From: Jiella pelagia
GTDB taxonomy: Bacteria; Pseudomonadota; Alphaproteobacteria; Rhizobiales; Rhizobiaceae
Length of the DNA: 64,000 bases
Assembly: GCF_026898155.1 (NCBI RefSeq)
Contig: NZ_CP114029.1
Location: 2,336,001 to 2,400,000 of the forward strand
Reading direction: 5' to 3'
Positions within the stretch are counted from its first letter, which is position 1, and every line of letters starts with the position of its first letter. Both the position numbers and the translations under genes were made by a program. Below the pieces are notes generated by a model. The model was not told the origin of the DNA, ran no database searches, and was given only the letters and a program-made list of their open reading frames with translations. Positions 17,958 through 28,477 of the stretch are shown piece after piece.

Positions 17958-20900
17958 GCCATGATGTCGCGCATGCGCTGCGGCCAGAGCAGGGATTCGA
18001 AGGCTGTGGGATCGGGCAGGTCGCGCCCGTGAGCGGCGCGCCGCAGCCGCGCCGTGTCGAGCTTGGCGATGAAATCCACCGGGTCCCTGCCGATCAGGAC
18101 ATCGTTCGAGAAATCGTCGATATTGGCGATGGGAGTGGTGACCACGGGAACGCCGAGGGCGCGATAGACGTAGAGCTTCAGCGGGTTCATCCGCTGCGTC
18201 AGGCCGCTGTCGCGATGCGGGATCATCGCCGCGTCGAAGGCGGCGATGTGCCGGACGGCCTGCTCGTAGGGCACGACGCCGAGAGCCGTGACGTTCTTGC
18301 GGGCGAAGACGGGCCCGGCTTCGGCCATCTTCGGCGCGGCGCCGATCAGAACGATCGACCAGTCCGGCTGCGCATCAGCCACCGCGGCGATCAGGTCCCA
18401 GTCGATCCGGTCCCCGAGATTGCCGCAATAGCCGATGATCGGCCGCGGCAGGCGGGCGAGCGCGTCCGGAACCTCCCATTCGCGCACGCCCGGAAAGCTG
18501 TCGGCGCCGTTTGGAACCATCCGCGTCGCCAGCCCCTCCCGGCGCAGCCAGTCGGCCACGGGCTGGCAATTGGCAAGGGCGACGTCGGTCGCCGCGAAGG
18601 TGCGGTCGTAGTTCTCCTGCAGGGCCTGGCGCTGTTCCGGCGACACCGGCCATTCGCGCTGGTCGTCGATGACGTCGCTGACGACGAAGGAGAAGCCGAT
18701 GTGCTCCTGCACCTCGGGAAACTGCGGGACGACCGGGCAGACCCAGGCCAGCGCATTGTCCTGCATGCCGAGGCTCGGCGATCCAGCGCTCGACGTGGCG
18801 GGGGAACTCACCGGCCTCGGGGAGTGACTGGCCGAGCAGCTCCTTCGTCTGTCCCGCATGGACGAAGCTGCGCCGGAAGACCTTGGCCGTGTCCCGGTTT
18901 CGCAGGAACCGCTGGACGGTCTCGCCGACGACGTGGCGCGCCCCGTTGAGCGGATTGGAACGAGCGGCCTCCAGCTGGCGCTGCACCACATCGACCGAGA
19001 TCGGCGCGTCGATCTGCAGGATGCGGCGGATGCCCGGCATGCGGGCAAGCTCGGCGAGCAGCATGTCGTGCCGCCGGCCGTAAAGCCCGGTGTCGTTCTG
19101 CTTCCAGAAGAAGACGAGGTTGACGCCCACGTCCAGCCGCCGCAACGGGCGAACCTTCGGCTGCCAGCCGTCGCTGCGGGAAATGTGGGCGTACCAGGCC
19201 GCAGAGAGGTTTCCGGGCATGGCGTCGCGGATATGGGCGAAGAGTGGCGCGAGATGTTCGCCGGAGGTCGGCTCTGCCTCTGTCAGGCGGTCGACGAGGG
19301 CCTTCATTTCCGGACCGTGGCACTGGACCGAGAGAGCTTGCCGGAAGAAGGCCCGCCTCGCGGCATTCTTTGCCGCATCATCCACGGCACAGGCTTGGCT
19401 GATCGCGGCGGCAAGGGCCGGGATGTCCCTGCCGTCCCGCACGGTGATGATATGGCCGGGCGAGAACGAGATCTTCGATCGGCGGCACGGCGGTGGCGAT
19501 CACCTGGGTGCCGCTGGCCAGGGCGTCGGTCAGCTTGGCCGGGGTCTGGGAGGCCGCGATGCGGCTTTCCGGGTCCTGCAGCAGGCAGACGATGTCGGCC
19601 ATGGCGTTGAATGCGGCGACCTTGTCGAGCGGCTGGTCCGGCAAAAGGACGAGGCGCAGGCCCGGGCGGGCGCGCAGCTGCCTTTCCAGGTCGACTTCGG
19701 TGAATGTGCCGATGACACAGAGGACGAGCCGCGGATCGGCGATCGCCTCCAGCGCGCCGGCGATCTCGAGCAGCCCCTTGTGGCGGCGCGGCGTGCCGAG
19801 AAACAAGACGACCTTGTCCTCGGGCGCAATGGCGAACTGGCGACGGATATCCTCGCGCGCCGAAGCCGCGTCGGCGAAGAGCCCCTCATCCCGCGCGTGG
19901 CGCACGAGGCTGCCTCCGTAGCGCGCCTGCAGCACAGGATTGCAGGTCGTCACATGGTCGGCCTCGGCGACGAGCCCCACCGCGAGCTGGGTCCAGCGGC
20001 GGCCGTAGGGGGCATCCCAGTCGAGAGCCTCGGCGCTTTGGATGAAGTCGGCGATCCCGTGCGGCTCGGCTGCGTCGACAAAGGCCAGTTCGTCGTCGTC
20101 GATGTCGAGAATGAGCCGCGCCCCATGCACACGCTTGTAGAGGAGGCCGATGAACAGGCTCGGGAACCGCGCCTTGGAAACCCAGGCGATGTCGCAGGGG
20201 TGCTCCATCACGAGGCGCAGCGCCCCGTTGACGAAGCTGGCATAATCCCCGCAATCGAAGCCGCGGATCACGCTTCTTCGGGCCGATTGCGCGAGCGGGG
20301 GCCACAGGTCCTTCCCGTAGCGCGGGAAGAGAGGGCCGACCAGCTCCACCGCGCCGGCCTTGGCGGCGATTTCGGCGAGCACCGCGGCACGGCCGACGGG
20401 ATTGTGGCCGAGGTCCCAGGCGACGACATTGATGCGCGGCCTGCCGGGGGAGCGTCGATACCGTCGCCCTCTGCGGGCCAGCAACGCAGTTGCGGCCCGT
20501 TCTCGACCTTCTCCGCGATGCGGAGGCTCAGCTGCAGCTCGGCCCGGCGCTGCCGGATGGGCTGCGAATTGGGCAGCAGCCGGTGCGCCTCGTCGAGATC
20601 GGCAAGGGCCTCGTCATGACGCAGCAGTGCCTTGAGCGCCTCGGCGCGGCCCACATAGGTCCACACGAAGTCCTTCGAGAGGGCCTGCGCTTCGGCAAAG
20701 CACTCCAGGGCCTCGAGCGGCTTGCCGCTCCCGGTCAGCGCATTGCCAAGCTTGCACAAAAGCGCAGGCGATGCGCCGTAGTGGCCCTTCATCTCGGCGA
20801 GAAGAGTGACCGCTTCTGTGAATTTTCGCGCATTCGCCAGTTCATCCGCGAGGCGGAACTGCAGCTGCAGAAAAGCGGCGGTGTCCGGTCCGGCCTTTGC

Positions 20901-21308
20901 CTGCGATCCCGTGTCCGGGTCACGCTGCCGCACGAGCGTCGTCAGGAATTCCGTCAGGGCCTTTCGATCGGGTTCGAGCGCGACAGCCGTCGCGCAGAAG
21001 GCTATCGCCTCGTCGATGCGGCCGAGACGGGCCGATGCGCGGGCGCGGCCAAAATGTCCCCAGACGAACCGCGCGTTTGATGCGACGGCGGCAGTATAAT
21101 GCTTCTCGGCGGTTTCAAGCCCGCCGTCTCGAAGCGCGATGTCGCCGAGGCGGCAGCGCACGACCGCGTTCTCGCCATGGGCGAGGAGAGCTTCGTAGGC
21201 CGCCTTTGCTCCGATGAAGTCTCCGCGCTCCCGCAGCTGGTCGGCAGCTCGCAGTTCGGACGAGTGGTCGCGCTCCGGAGCCGACGCGTTCGGCTGCAGC
21301 TCTGTCAA
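17897..21308 (-). CDS. TPR protein with two glycosyltransferase domains (three frame breaks)
   Basis: This is read as one gene of about 1,136 codons after correction. The N-terminal third is TPR repeats (EALLAHGENAVVRCRLGDIALRDGG and following). The middle is a GT4-like domain (INVVAWDLGHNPVGRAA ... VVLFLGTPRRHKGLLEI ... ASGTQVIATAVPPIEDLV). The last third is a second GT4-like domain (RMVPNGADSF, PIIGYCGNLGDRIDWDL, ALGVPVVTTPIANIDD). Breaks: near 20440 (a C5 run probably missing one C), near 19466 (one extra base) and 18770-18776 (GAGGCTC for GAGCTC). The start is uncertain: TTG 21308 has GGAAG upstream, while a longer frame opens at 21488. Separate neighbouring genes remain possible. It probably builds part of the surface glycan made by this locus. 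Confidence 0.65.
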
Positions 21309-21968
21309 CGGCAACTTCCGGGCATTGAGAGGGTCGGAATGAGGGTCATGGATTATGCGGAGTCGCCCTATGGCGCAACCCGGAAGGCTGCCCCCGTCTC
21401 GGCCGTGATGATCTCCGACGCTTGGCGGCCCGGCCGGGGAGGGATGATGAATGATGCGGCGATCGGCGGCATGACTCAGGCTGACCAAAGTTGCGGCAGG
21501 ACGACGGGGTTCTCGCGGCGTTCAAGGCTGCTCTCACCACCAAGAGCGCTTCGACGATTTCCCACCGATCCTTCGGGCTCGGCCGCGGCTGCCATATTGC
21601 CGAATTATCCCGCGCAAATGCAGCTTCGCGGGTGAAGATTCGCGGGTGACCGTGTGGTTTCGTGACGCTCAGGGTTGTTCTTTGCGACCATCGACCGGAC
21701 AACGGTCGGGATCTGGGGGTGGAGAACTGACAGGCTGCGGCGCGGCCTGCCCACGCCATCAAGCGTCCATCCCATTTCCACGGTACTCAAATGGGGGTAG
21801 TCGTGGCATCAAACGGCATCCGAATCGAGCCGGTACCGGATTTTGGATTTTCGATCGGCGGAATGATTGTCAGATATGATGATCGAGTCGCGGAAATCCT
21901 CCATGCAGGCTATACGGGCCAGCGCAGTTCTGTCCGAAGTGCGGCATTGAATTCAGCAGGATAAAAGA
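21309..21968. other. Intergenic region between divergent glycosyltransferase genes
   Basis: This holds the two divergent promoters. If the longer TPR start (21488) is used, part of it is coding. A direct repeat of CGCGGGTGA occurs twice around 21629-21650. No other gene with a ribosome-binding site was found. Confidence 0.4.
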
Positions 21969-24900
21969 ATGAACGCGCAACTTCCCCTTGGCGTCCGTCG
22001 ACTCGTCGCCTGCGGAGGAGCCGTCTGGCTGTCGACAGACGCCGCTTTTACGGAGGCTGATCTCAAACTGTTCGAGGCCGACGACGAAAAGCCCGTCACG
22101 GCAGTTTCCCCCATTGGCGATCGGTCTCGCATCGATCTGCTCTCCGCTCACGATCTCGAACAGTCTCAGATCACTTCGCGCGTCGGCCAGGTACCCTATC
22201 TCACGATCAACAGCCTGCCGGACTGGACCGTGCCCAAGGGAACGACCCTGACGCTGCGCATCGACAGCGCGCGCGCCGGTGACAGGTTCGAATTGACGTT
22301 GGGAAGGAAGAGGATCCTCCAGTCGTCCTCGGAGGGTGTCGTCTTCAGCGCGCTTCTTGCCGCGCACCGCATGATGGCCAAGATCAAGATCGAACTGCGC
22401 GACGCGGCCGGCACTGTCGTTCAGGCCAATGAAGACTACATCACGCCGGACCATCCCGGCGGGCACGATGCTTCCCTCCACAAGCCGTTGCTCGCCGCGT
22501 TTGATCGTTTGGGCAATGCGGCGACCCTGACCATCTCTGTCGAGATCGACCGCACCGACGATGCGCCGGAGATCCCGCCTTATCTGTTCATCAGCAACCC
22601 GCAGCTCCGTCCGGCGAACCAGAGCATCGGCCCCATCCCTTACGTGATGGGAGCAAGCGAGATAGGCACGCAGGAGTTCAAGGCACGGCTGAATCCCTAT
22701 GTGGTTGGAGCTTGCAGTGTCGTGATCAAGGACCAGGTCATCACGCTGCCGGCGCGGCCCCGGGGCGAATTCTCCAATCCGACCTTCAGCGGCAGATCGC
22801 TCTACGTGAACGCCACGGAGGATGGTGTCTACACGCTCTATGTCGATGGAACATACGTCTCGGATGCCCATCTGCCGATCGGCAGGGGAAGCGTGTTGCT
22901 GCCGGAGTTCCTCCTCGACGGCGAGATCCACCACGTGGCAATCCGTGACAAGCACGGTCTCTTCGTCCTCTACGAGACTTACGAATCCTTCCCGTCCGTG
23001 ATGACGAGTTACGACGTCATCTGTCGGGAAACCCGCTCGCCGCTTCCCTATCGTCTGGCTCAACAGGCCTCGCACCGCTACGCCTCACTCGGCCGAGCGG
23101 TGGCGAAGATCTCGGACAAGGGTGAGGCAGAGCAGCTCGCCCATGCCCACGACGTCGTGACCAAGGGGGTCGATTTCCTGACGAAGCGGGACTATCGCCC
23201 GCTCGTGTTCAAGTCCTACACCGCTCCGCAAGTCTCCATCGTCATTCCCGCCCACAACAAGTTCAACATCACCTATTCCTGCCTTTGCGCGCTGCTGCTC
23301 GCGGCGAACGAGGCGACCTTCGAAGTCGTCGTCGTCGACGACGGCTCGTCCGACGAGACCGCCGGGCTGGGCGACCTCGTCAGCGGGGTCACCGTAATCC
23401 ACAACGAAATGCCCCAGCGTTTCATCCGCGCCTGCAACGAGGGGGTCGCGGCAGCGCGAGGCGAATATGTCGTGCTGTTGAACAACGACACGGAACCGAC
23501 GGCAGGCTGGCTCGACGAATTGATCGAGCCCTTCAAGCGCTTCGACGATGTCGGCCTGACCGGCTCGAAGCTGATCTATCCCGACGGGCGCCTGCAGGAT
23601 GCCGGCGGTATCGTCTGGCGGTCCGGCAATCCCTGGAACTACGGGCGCGGCGCCAACCCGTTCGAGCCGCGCTTCTCCTATACGCGCCAGGCGGACTATC
23701 TTTCCGGTGCCGCGATGATGGTCCGCAAGGCCGTCTGGGACGAGATCGGCGGTCTGTCGAGCTATCTCGAGCCGATGTATTTCGAGGACACGGACTTCGC
23801 CTTCAAGGTTCGCGCCGCGGGATACAAGACGATGTTCGCGCCCCTGTCCCTCGTCTATCATTACGAGGGCGGGACCAGCGGCACCGAAGTCTCCTCCGGC
23901 ATGAAGCGGTACCAGGAGGTCAATCGACCAAAGTTCAAGCAGCGCTGGGCGTCGGCCTATCGATCGGCCGGGGAAGAGGGCCGAAACGTCGACATGGAGA
24001 AGGACCGCGGCATCGTCGGCCGCGTCGCCTTCATCGACTACGCGACCCCGCGGCCGGATCGCGATGCGGGAAGCTATGCTGCGCTCGAAGAGATCAAGCT
24101 GGTGCAGTCGCTGGGCTTCAAGGTCACCTTCATCCCCGACAACGTCACCTATCTCGGTTACTACAGTGACGAGTTGTCGCGACAAGGGGTGGAGATGATC
24201 CATGCCCCATTCGCGATCTCCGTGGCGGATTTTCTCGAGAAGCGGGCCGCCGAGTTCGATGTCTTCTACATCACCCGGTATCAGATCGCGGCGAAATACA
24301 TCGACATGATCCGCCGGCTGGCGCCACGCGCCAAAATCCTCTTCATGAACGCCGATCTTCACTTCCTGCGCGAGCTGCGCTCGGCGATCGAGTCCAAGGA
24401 CGACGCGAGATTGGCCGATGTCGCCAAGATTCGCGACGACGAACTGGCGGTCATGCGCAAGGCGGACCTGACGTTATCCTATAACGACGTCGAGCACAGC
24501 GTGATCGTATCCCACGCGTTGAACGCGGTGAAGGTCGTTCGGGCGCCCTGGGTCGTTCGCGCGAGCGAGACGATCGCTCCTCTCGCCGGTCGGGAGGGGT
24601 TCTCGTTTCTCGGCAGCTACGGGCATCCGCCAAACGTCCAGGCGGTCGAGTGGTTCACCGAAGCGGTCCTGCCTCTCGTCCTGCACCAACGGCCGAGCGA
24701 GGTGTTCCACATCTACGGCAGCGCCATGGGCGCGAATATCAGGGCACTGGAAAGCGACAACGTCACGGCCCATGGCTTCGTCGAGGACCTGGGCGACGTC
24801 TACGATCGTCATCGTGTCTTCATCGCGCCGCTGCGCAGCGGCGCGGGCATCAAGGGCAAGGTGCTCGGTGCATTGGCGAGGGGCGTTCCATGCGTTCTCT

Positions 24901-25130
24901 CGCCGGTTGCGGCCGAGGGAACGGGGCTGCGAAACGGCTATGACTGCCTGATCGCGGAGGATCCGTCCATGTGGGCCGAGCACATCGTCAGCCTGCTCAC
25001 GCAAGACGAGCTTTGGCTGAAGCTTTCCACCAACGGACGGGACTTCGTGAAGGAGAGCTTTTCGGTGCAGCGAGGACAGCAGATCATGCGCAAGGCCTTC
25101 CAGGCGGCGGACATCTACTTCACGCTGTAG
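21969..25130 (+). CDS. Large bifunctional glycosyltransferase (GT2 plus GT4 domains)
   Basis: A 1053-residue cytoplasmic enzyme starts at ATG 21969, preceded by AGGA. Residues 1-400 are beta-rich and not assigned to a family. From about 422 a GT-A domain begins (VSIVIPAHNKFNITYSC), with DDGSS at about 458 and LLNNDTEPTAGWLDELI carrying the metal-binding acid. It also has MYFEDTDFAFKVRAAGY. From about 690 a GT-B domain runs to the end (VGRVAFIDYATPRPDRDAGS, FSFLGSYGHPPNVQAVEWF, APLRSGAGIKGKVLGALARGVP). Such two-domain enzymes add alternating sugars in O-antigen or capsule synthesis. G+C looks slightly lower than in neighbouring genes. The frame is intact. Confidence 0.85.
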   Translation: MNAQLPLGVRRLVACGGAVWLSTDAAFTEADLKLFEADDEKPVTAVSPIGDRSRIDLLSAHDLEQSQITSRVGQVPYLTINSLPDWTVPKGTTLTLRIDSARAGDRFELTLGRKRILQSSSEGVVFSALLAAHRMMAKIKIELRDAAGTVVQANEDYITPDHPGGHDASLHKPLLAAFDRLGNAATLTISVEIDRTDDAPEIPPYLFISNPQLRPANQSIGPIPYVMGASEIGTQEFKARLNPYVVGACSVVIKDQVITLPARPRGEFSNPTFSGRSLYVNATEDGVYTLYVDGTYVSDAHLPIGRGSVLLPEFLLDGEIHHVAIRDKHGLFVLYETYESFPSVMTSYDVICRETRSPLPYRLAQQASHRYASLGRAVAKISDKGEAEQLAHAHDVVTKGVDFLTKRDYRPLVFKSYTAPQVSIVIPAHNKFNITYSCLCALLLAANEATFEVVVVDDGSSDETAGLGDLVSGVTVIHNEMPQRFIRACNEGVAAARGEYVVLLNNDTEPTAGWLDELIEPFKRFDDVGLTGSKLIYPDGRLQDAGGIVWRSGNPWNYGRGANPFEPRFSYTRQADYLSGAAMMVRKAVWDEIGGLSSYLEPMYFEDTDFAFKVRAAGYKTMFAPLSLVYHYEGGTSGTEVSSGMKRYQEVNRPKFKQRWASAYRSAGEEGRNVDMEKDRGIVGRVAFIDYATPRPDRDAGSYAALEEIKLVQSLGFKVTFIPDNVTYLGYYSDELSRQGVEMIHAPFAISVADFLEKRAAEFDVFYITRYQIAAKYIDMIRRLAPRAKILFMNADLHFLRELRSAIESKDDARLADVAKIRDDELAVMRKADLTLSYNDVEHSVIVSHALNAVKVVRAPWVVRASETIAPLAGREGFSFLGSYGHPPNVQAVEWFTEAVLPLVLHQRPSEVFHIYGSAMGANIRALESDNVTAHGFVEDLGDVYDRHRVFIAPLRSGAGIKGKVLGALARGVPCVLSPVAAEGTGLRNGYDCLIAEDPSMWAEHIVSLLTQDELWLKLSTNGRDFVKESFSVQRGQQIMRKAFQAADIYFTL

Positions 25131-25283
25131 GGGCGGAGAGACCACCGTCGCCGCCCCGTCCGGCTCGCGGCGAAAGCCCGTGGCCGCCCGCTTTGCGCCT
25201 GGCGCGTTTGATGCTCGCCTTGCTGCTGCCGGGGCGGGACGAGATCAGCTCCGCTCATGATCTCGTTCTATCTTCCTGTTCTC

Positions 25284-25328
25284 GCATGATCTTTCCCGAA
25301 AGTCGGTTCCCACGTTTCAAGATCATGC
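25284..25328. repeat. Rhizobiales-type intergenic palindromic repeat
   Basis: Perfect 10-base inverted ends (GCATGATCTT at 25284-25293 and AAGATCATGC at 25319-25328) enclose a core with CCCGAAAGTCGGTTCCCAC. This arrangement is like the abundant intergenic palindromes I know from Rhizobiales genomes. It lies between the large glycosyltransferase and the sulfotransferase gene and may act as a transcript-stabilising or terminating hairpin. Confidence 0.65.
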
Positions 25329-25367
25329 TTTAAAAGGCGAGCATCGGACGAGCCAGGGAAGGCGGAT

Positions 25368-26990
25368 ATGACGCGCAGAGCATTCTTCGTGATCGGTATG
25401 CACCGATCGGGAACGTCCGCCGTGGCCGCTGCCCTGCGGCTCGGCCGGTCGCAGCCCGGTGCCGCGATCGCTGCGCTCCCGCAGGACGGGGCGGAGGCGG
25501 GCTTCGACCCGGCGGCGGCGGTCATGCGGCTCAACGTCCGGCTGCTCCAGATGGCCGGCGGCCGCTGGGACAGAATTCCCCTCTGGCTGCGCTGGGACGA
25601 CTTCTCACCGGTCGATTTCGGCGCCTGGTGTGCCGAAACGTTCGCCGAAGTGGCGGGACGGGTCTGGGACGAGGCTTTCGCCGGCACCGAGGACGACGTC
25701 GTCTGCAGCGATCCACGCCTCGCCTTGACGCTGCCGATGTGGTCGCATGTCGCGTCGTCGCGGGGATTTTCGCCGCGGGTCCTGCTGGTGCACCGCGCGC
25801 CCGGGCCGATCATGGCCTCGCTGTCCCGCCACCATGGCCTCTCCTATCCGCAGTCGGCCGATCTCCTCGCCGACTACTGGGCGCAGATGCTCTGCCGCGC
25901 GCCGGAGGAGGCGCGGGTGATCGGCTGGGAGCGGTTCTGCGCCGATCCGGTCGCCACCATGGAGGGGCTCGGCCTGCCCCCGGGATCACCGGATGCGCTG
26001 CGCCGGTTCGTCCGTCCGCTTCCGCAGGCGGCGTCGCTCGGGGTGATCCCGCCGCCGTTCATGCCGAAGTTCCTGCGCGACTGCGACGCGCTTTTGTCTT
26101 CTGCCCATGGCGCGGCGGTGCCGCAGGAGGCGACCTCGCTCGCCGGGCCGTGCCTTCAGCAACGCGGCGATCAGAAGCAACTCACCGGCCGGACCTATCT
26201 GCTTGCAAAGCCAGGCAACGTCGCGACGTTCAACGTCATCACGCGGCGGCAGCGAACGGTCGTGCTTCACTGCCATATCTTCAAGAACGCCGGTTCCTCG
26301 GTCGATGCACTGTTGAAGCGCAACTTCGGCAAGCGCTGGACGGAGACCGAATTTCCCGGGCGGGGCGGCTTCTCCAACGCCGATCTCACCAACAGCTTCA
26401 TTCGCACCTTCGACCAGTACGACGCCGTCTCCACCCATACCGGGGACTGGTGGCTGGGCCACGACGACGCAGCCCTGTCGGTCCGGCCGATCGTTTTCCT
26501 GCGTCATCCGATCCTGCGGATCCGCTCGGCCTATGCCTTCGAACGCAAGCAGGAGGCAGACACGCTCGGGGCGAAGCTGGCGAAGCAGCATGACTTCTCG
26601 GACTATGTGAAGGCGCGTCTCGACATTCCCGGCGACCTTGCCTTTCGCGATTTCCAGGCGCGGCGCTTTGCCGCCTTCGATGACCGCAACTACACCGACG
26701 TCCGGTCGGCGGCGTTTCGGGCGCTGGAGCGCTTGCCCTTCGTCGGGCTGGTGGATGATTTCGCCGGCGCTGCCAAGCGCATGGAGATCTATCTCAAGCA
26801 GGATTTTCCGAGCTTCGAGGCCTTCGACGTTCGCGCCAATGCGACGGATGCCTCGAATGCCAGCCTTTCCGACAAGCTCGAACGCACGCTGGCCGAACTG
26901 AGCGACGACGTTCGCGAGCGAGTCCTGATGGAAAACGCCGTCGATCTCGCACTGTACGAGGCAGCTGGTCACAAATATCCGGCAAGTTAG
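25368..26990 (+). CDS. Tandem sulfotransferase-domain protein
   Basis: This 540-residue protein carries two sulfotransferase-like units. The first opens with the PAPS 5'-phosphosulfate loop GMHRSGTSAV at residues 10-19 and continues to about 230 (VIGWERFCADP). The second starts near 300 with LHCHIFKNAGSSVDALL, the HxPKNAGT-type loop of family 2 sulfotransferases. It has RHPILRIRSAY at about 378-388 for the 3'-phosphate. The enzymes transfer sulfate from PAPS to a hydroxyl, commonly on sugars. With the adjacent glycosyltransferases, sulfation of the surface glycan or glycolipid is likely. Two different units suggest two sulfation sites or an ancient fusion. No signal peptide is present, so it acts on cytoplasmic precursors. 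Confidence 0.82.
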   Translation: MTRRAFFVIGMHRSGTSAVAAALRLGRSQPGAAIAALPQDGAEAGFDPAAAVMRLNVRLLQMAGGRWDRIPLWLRWDDFSPVDFGAWCAETFAEVAGRVWDEAFAGTEDDVVCSDPRLALTLPMWSHVASSRGFSPRVLLVHRAPGPIMASLSRHHGLSYPQSADLLADYWAQMLCRAPEEARVIGWERFCADPVATMEGLGLPPGSPDALRRFVRPLPQAASLGVIPPPFMPKFLRDCDALLSSAHGAAVPQEATSLAGPCLQQRGDQKQLTGRTYLLAKPGNVATFNVITRRQRTVVLHCHIFKNAGSSVDALLKRNFGKRWTETEFPGRGGFSNADLTNSFIRTFDQYDAVSTHTGDWWLGHDDAALSVRPIVFLRHPILRIRSAYAFERKQEADTLGAKLAKQHDFSDYVKARLDIPGDLAFRDFQARRFAAFDDRNYTDVRSAAFRALERLPFVGLVDDFAGAAKRMEIYLKQDFPSFEAFDVRANATDASNASLSDKLERTLAELSDDVRERVLMENAVDLALYEAAGHKYPAS

Positions 26991-27163
26991 CGACCGCGCT
27001 TCGTTGCAACGACGTGCGACCCGTCGAGCGCCGCCGCGGAACGTGCAGGCGCGGTGGAGTGGCTCTCCCGTCTCACTGGAAAGGCGGCGGCAACGCCAGC
27101 CGGCCACCAGTGCCTGAACACTCGGCCAGATGCCCAACAGATCCATCATATCATGAGGTTGGC

Positions 27164-27239
<76 letters not shown>

Positions 27240-27440
27240 GTGACGGACGATGTGTCCGTGACAGGGGGCCTGATACGGAATCGCCGCCCAACAATCAACA
27301 CCGAAGGCAGACGGAATGGCGAAGGCCGGCGACCCGCCGGTGCGGCGTTGATCGCAGCGCGGTGCCGGCGAGGCCGCAGCCCTTGGGGGCCTGGCCTCGC
27401 AGGGCCGGTCTGCCGCGGAGCCGCCGCCTCGCATGCTGCC

Positions 27441-28438
27441 TCACATTTCCTTCATCTTGTCGGTGACCGTCGCGGTCCAGGCGCCTTCGGGCTTCCTGGT
27501 GATCACCGGGTCGGAGCCGCCGCCCATCAGGACGGAGACGGTGTTTTCGGCGGCGGAGGTGTCGAGCGTCCCGTCCGAGCTGCCCACCAGCTTGTTGATC
27601 TCGCGGACCATGCGTTTCTGATGCTCTTCGGTCTGGGCGCCGGTCATGTCGTTGTCGAGGACGATCTCGGCGGCCTCGTCCGGGTTCTCGGCGGCGTATT
27701 GCCAGCCCTTCATCGAGGCCTCGACGAAGCGGGCGAGCTTGTCGACCATCGCCGGGTCGTTCAGGCTGTCTTCCAGGACGTAGAGGCCGTCCTCGAGGGT
27801 GGCGACGCCCTGGTCCTCGTATTTGAAGACGGTGAGGCTCGTCTTCGGGGATGCCGGCATCGATGACCTGCCAGTATTCGTTGTAGGTCATGGTCGAGAT
27901 GCAGTCGGCCTGGCGCTGGATCAACGGGTCGACGTTGAAACCCTGCTTGATGACGGTAACCCCGTCCGGCCCGCCCTCGGTGGAGAGGCCGAGCTTCGAC
28001 ATCCAGGACAGGAACGGATATTCGTTGCCGGAGAACCAGACGCCCAGGGTCTTGCCCTTGAAATCCTCGGGGCTCTCGATGCCGGTGTCCTTGCGGCAGG
28101 TGAGGCTCCATGCCGGATTTCGCGAAGGGCTGGGCGATGTTGACCAGCGGCAGGCCCTTTTCGCGGGCGGCCAGCGCCGCCGGCATCCAGTCGACGATGA
28201 CGTCGGCACCGCCGCCGGCGATCACCTGTTCGGGCGCGATGTCCGGGCCGCCCGGCTTGATCGTCACGTCGAGGTCGGCCTCGTCGTAATAGCCCTTCTC
28301 CTTGGCGACGTAGTAGCCGGCGAACTGGCCTTGCGTGACCCATTTCAGCTGCAGGGTGAGCGCGTCCGCGGCGTTGGCGGAGCCGGCGAAGCTCGCGGCC
28401 GAAAGTGCGATCGCCGCGCCGATCAGTGATGCTTTCAT
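27441..28438 (-). CDS. ABC transporter substrate-binding protein, NMT1/ThiY-like; two inserted bases
   Basis: A periplasmic binding protein with a Sec signal peptide (MKASLIGAAIALSAASFAGSANA). The mature part has LQLKWVTQGQFAGYYVAKEKGYY, typical of the NMT1/ThiY/SsuA group, which binds pyrimidine thiamine precursors, sulfonates or nitrate. The frame breaks at 28102-28108 and 27834-27840, both GAGGCTC. Restoring GAGCTC gives KSGMELTCRKDTGIE and PEDELTVFKYEDQG and a normal 331-residue protein. It is the third gene of an operon with two permeases (28478-30448). The aromatic WQ-rich domain and conserved lobe layout suggest a pyrimidine or thiamine-precursor ligand, but this is only a family-level guess. 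Confidence 0.8.
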
Positions 28439-28477
28439 GGCAGTATTCCCTGTTGCTGGTGGACCGAAGTTTCTCGT

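Noticed and set aside
20523..20529. GAGGCTC in the TPR gene as another inserted base
   Set aside because: The frame with the given bases keeps high third-position G+C on both sides and reads sensibly (LQLSLRIAEK), so this copy is probably genuine.
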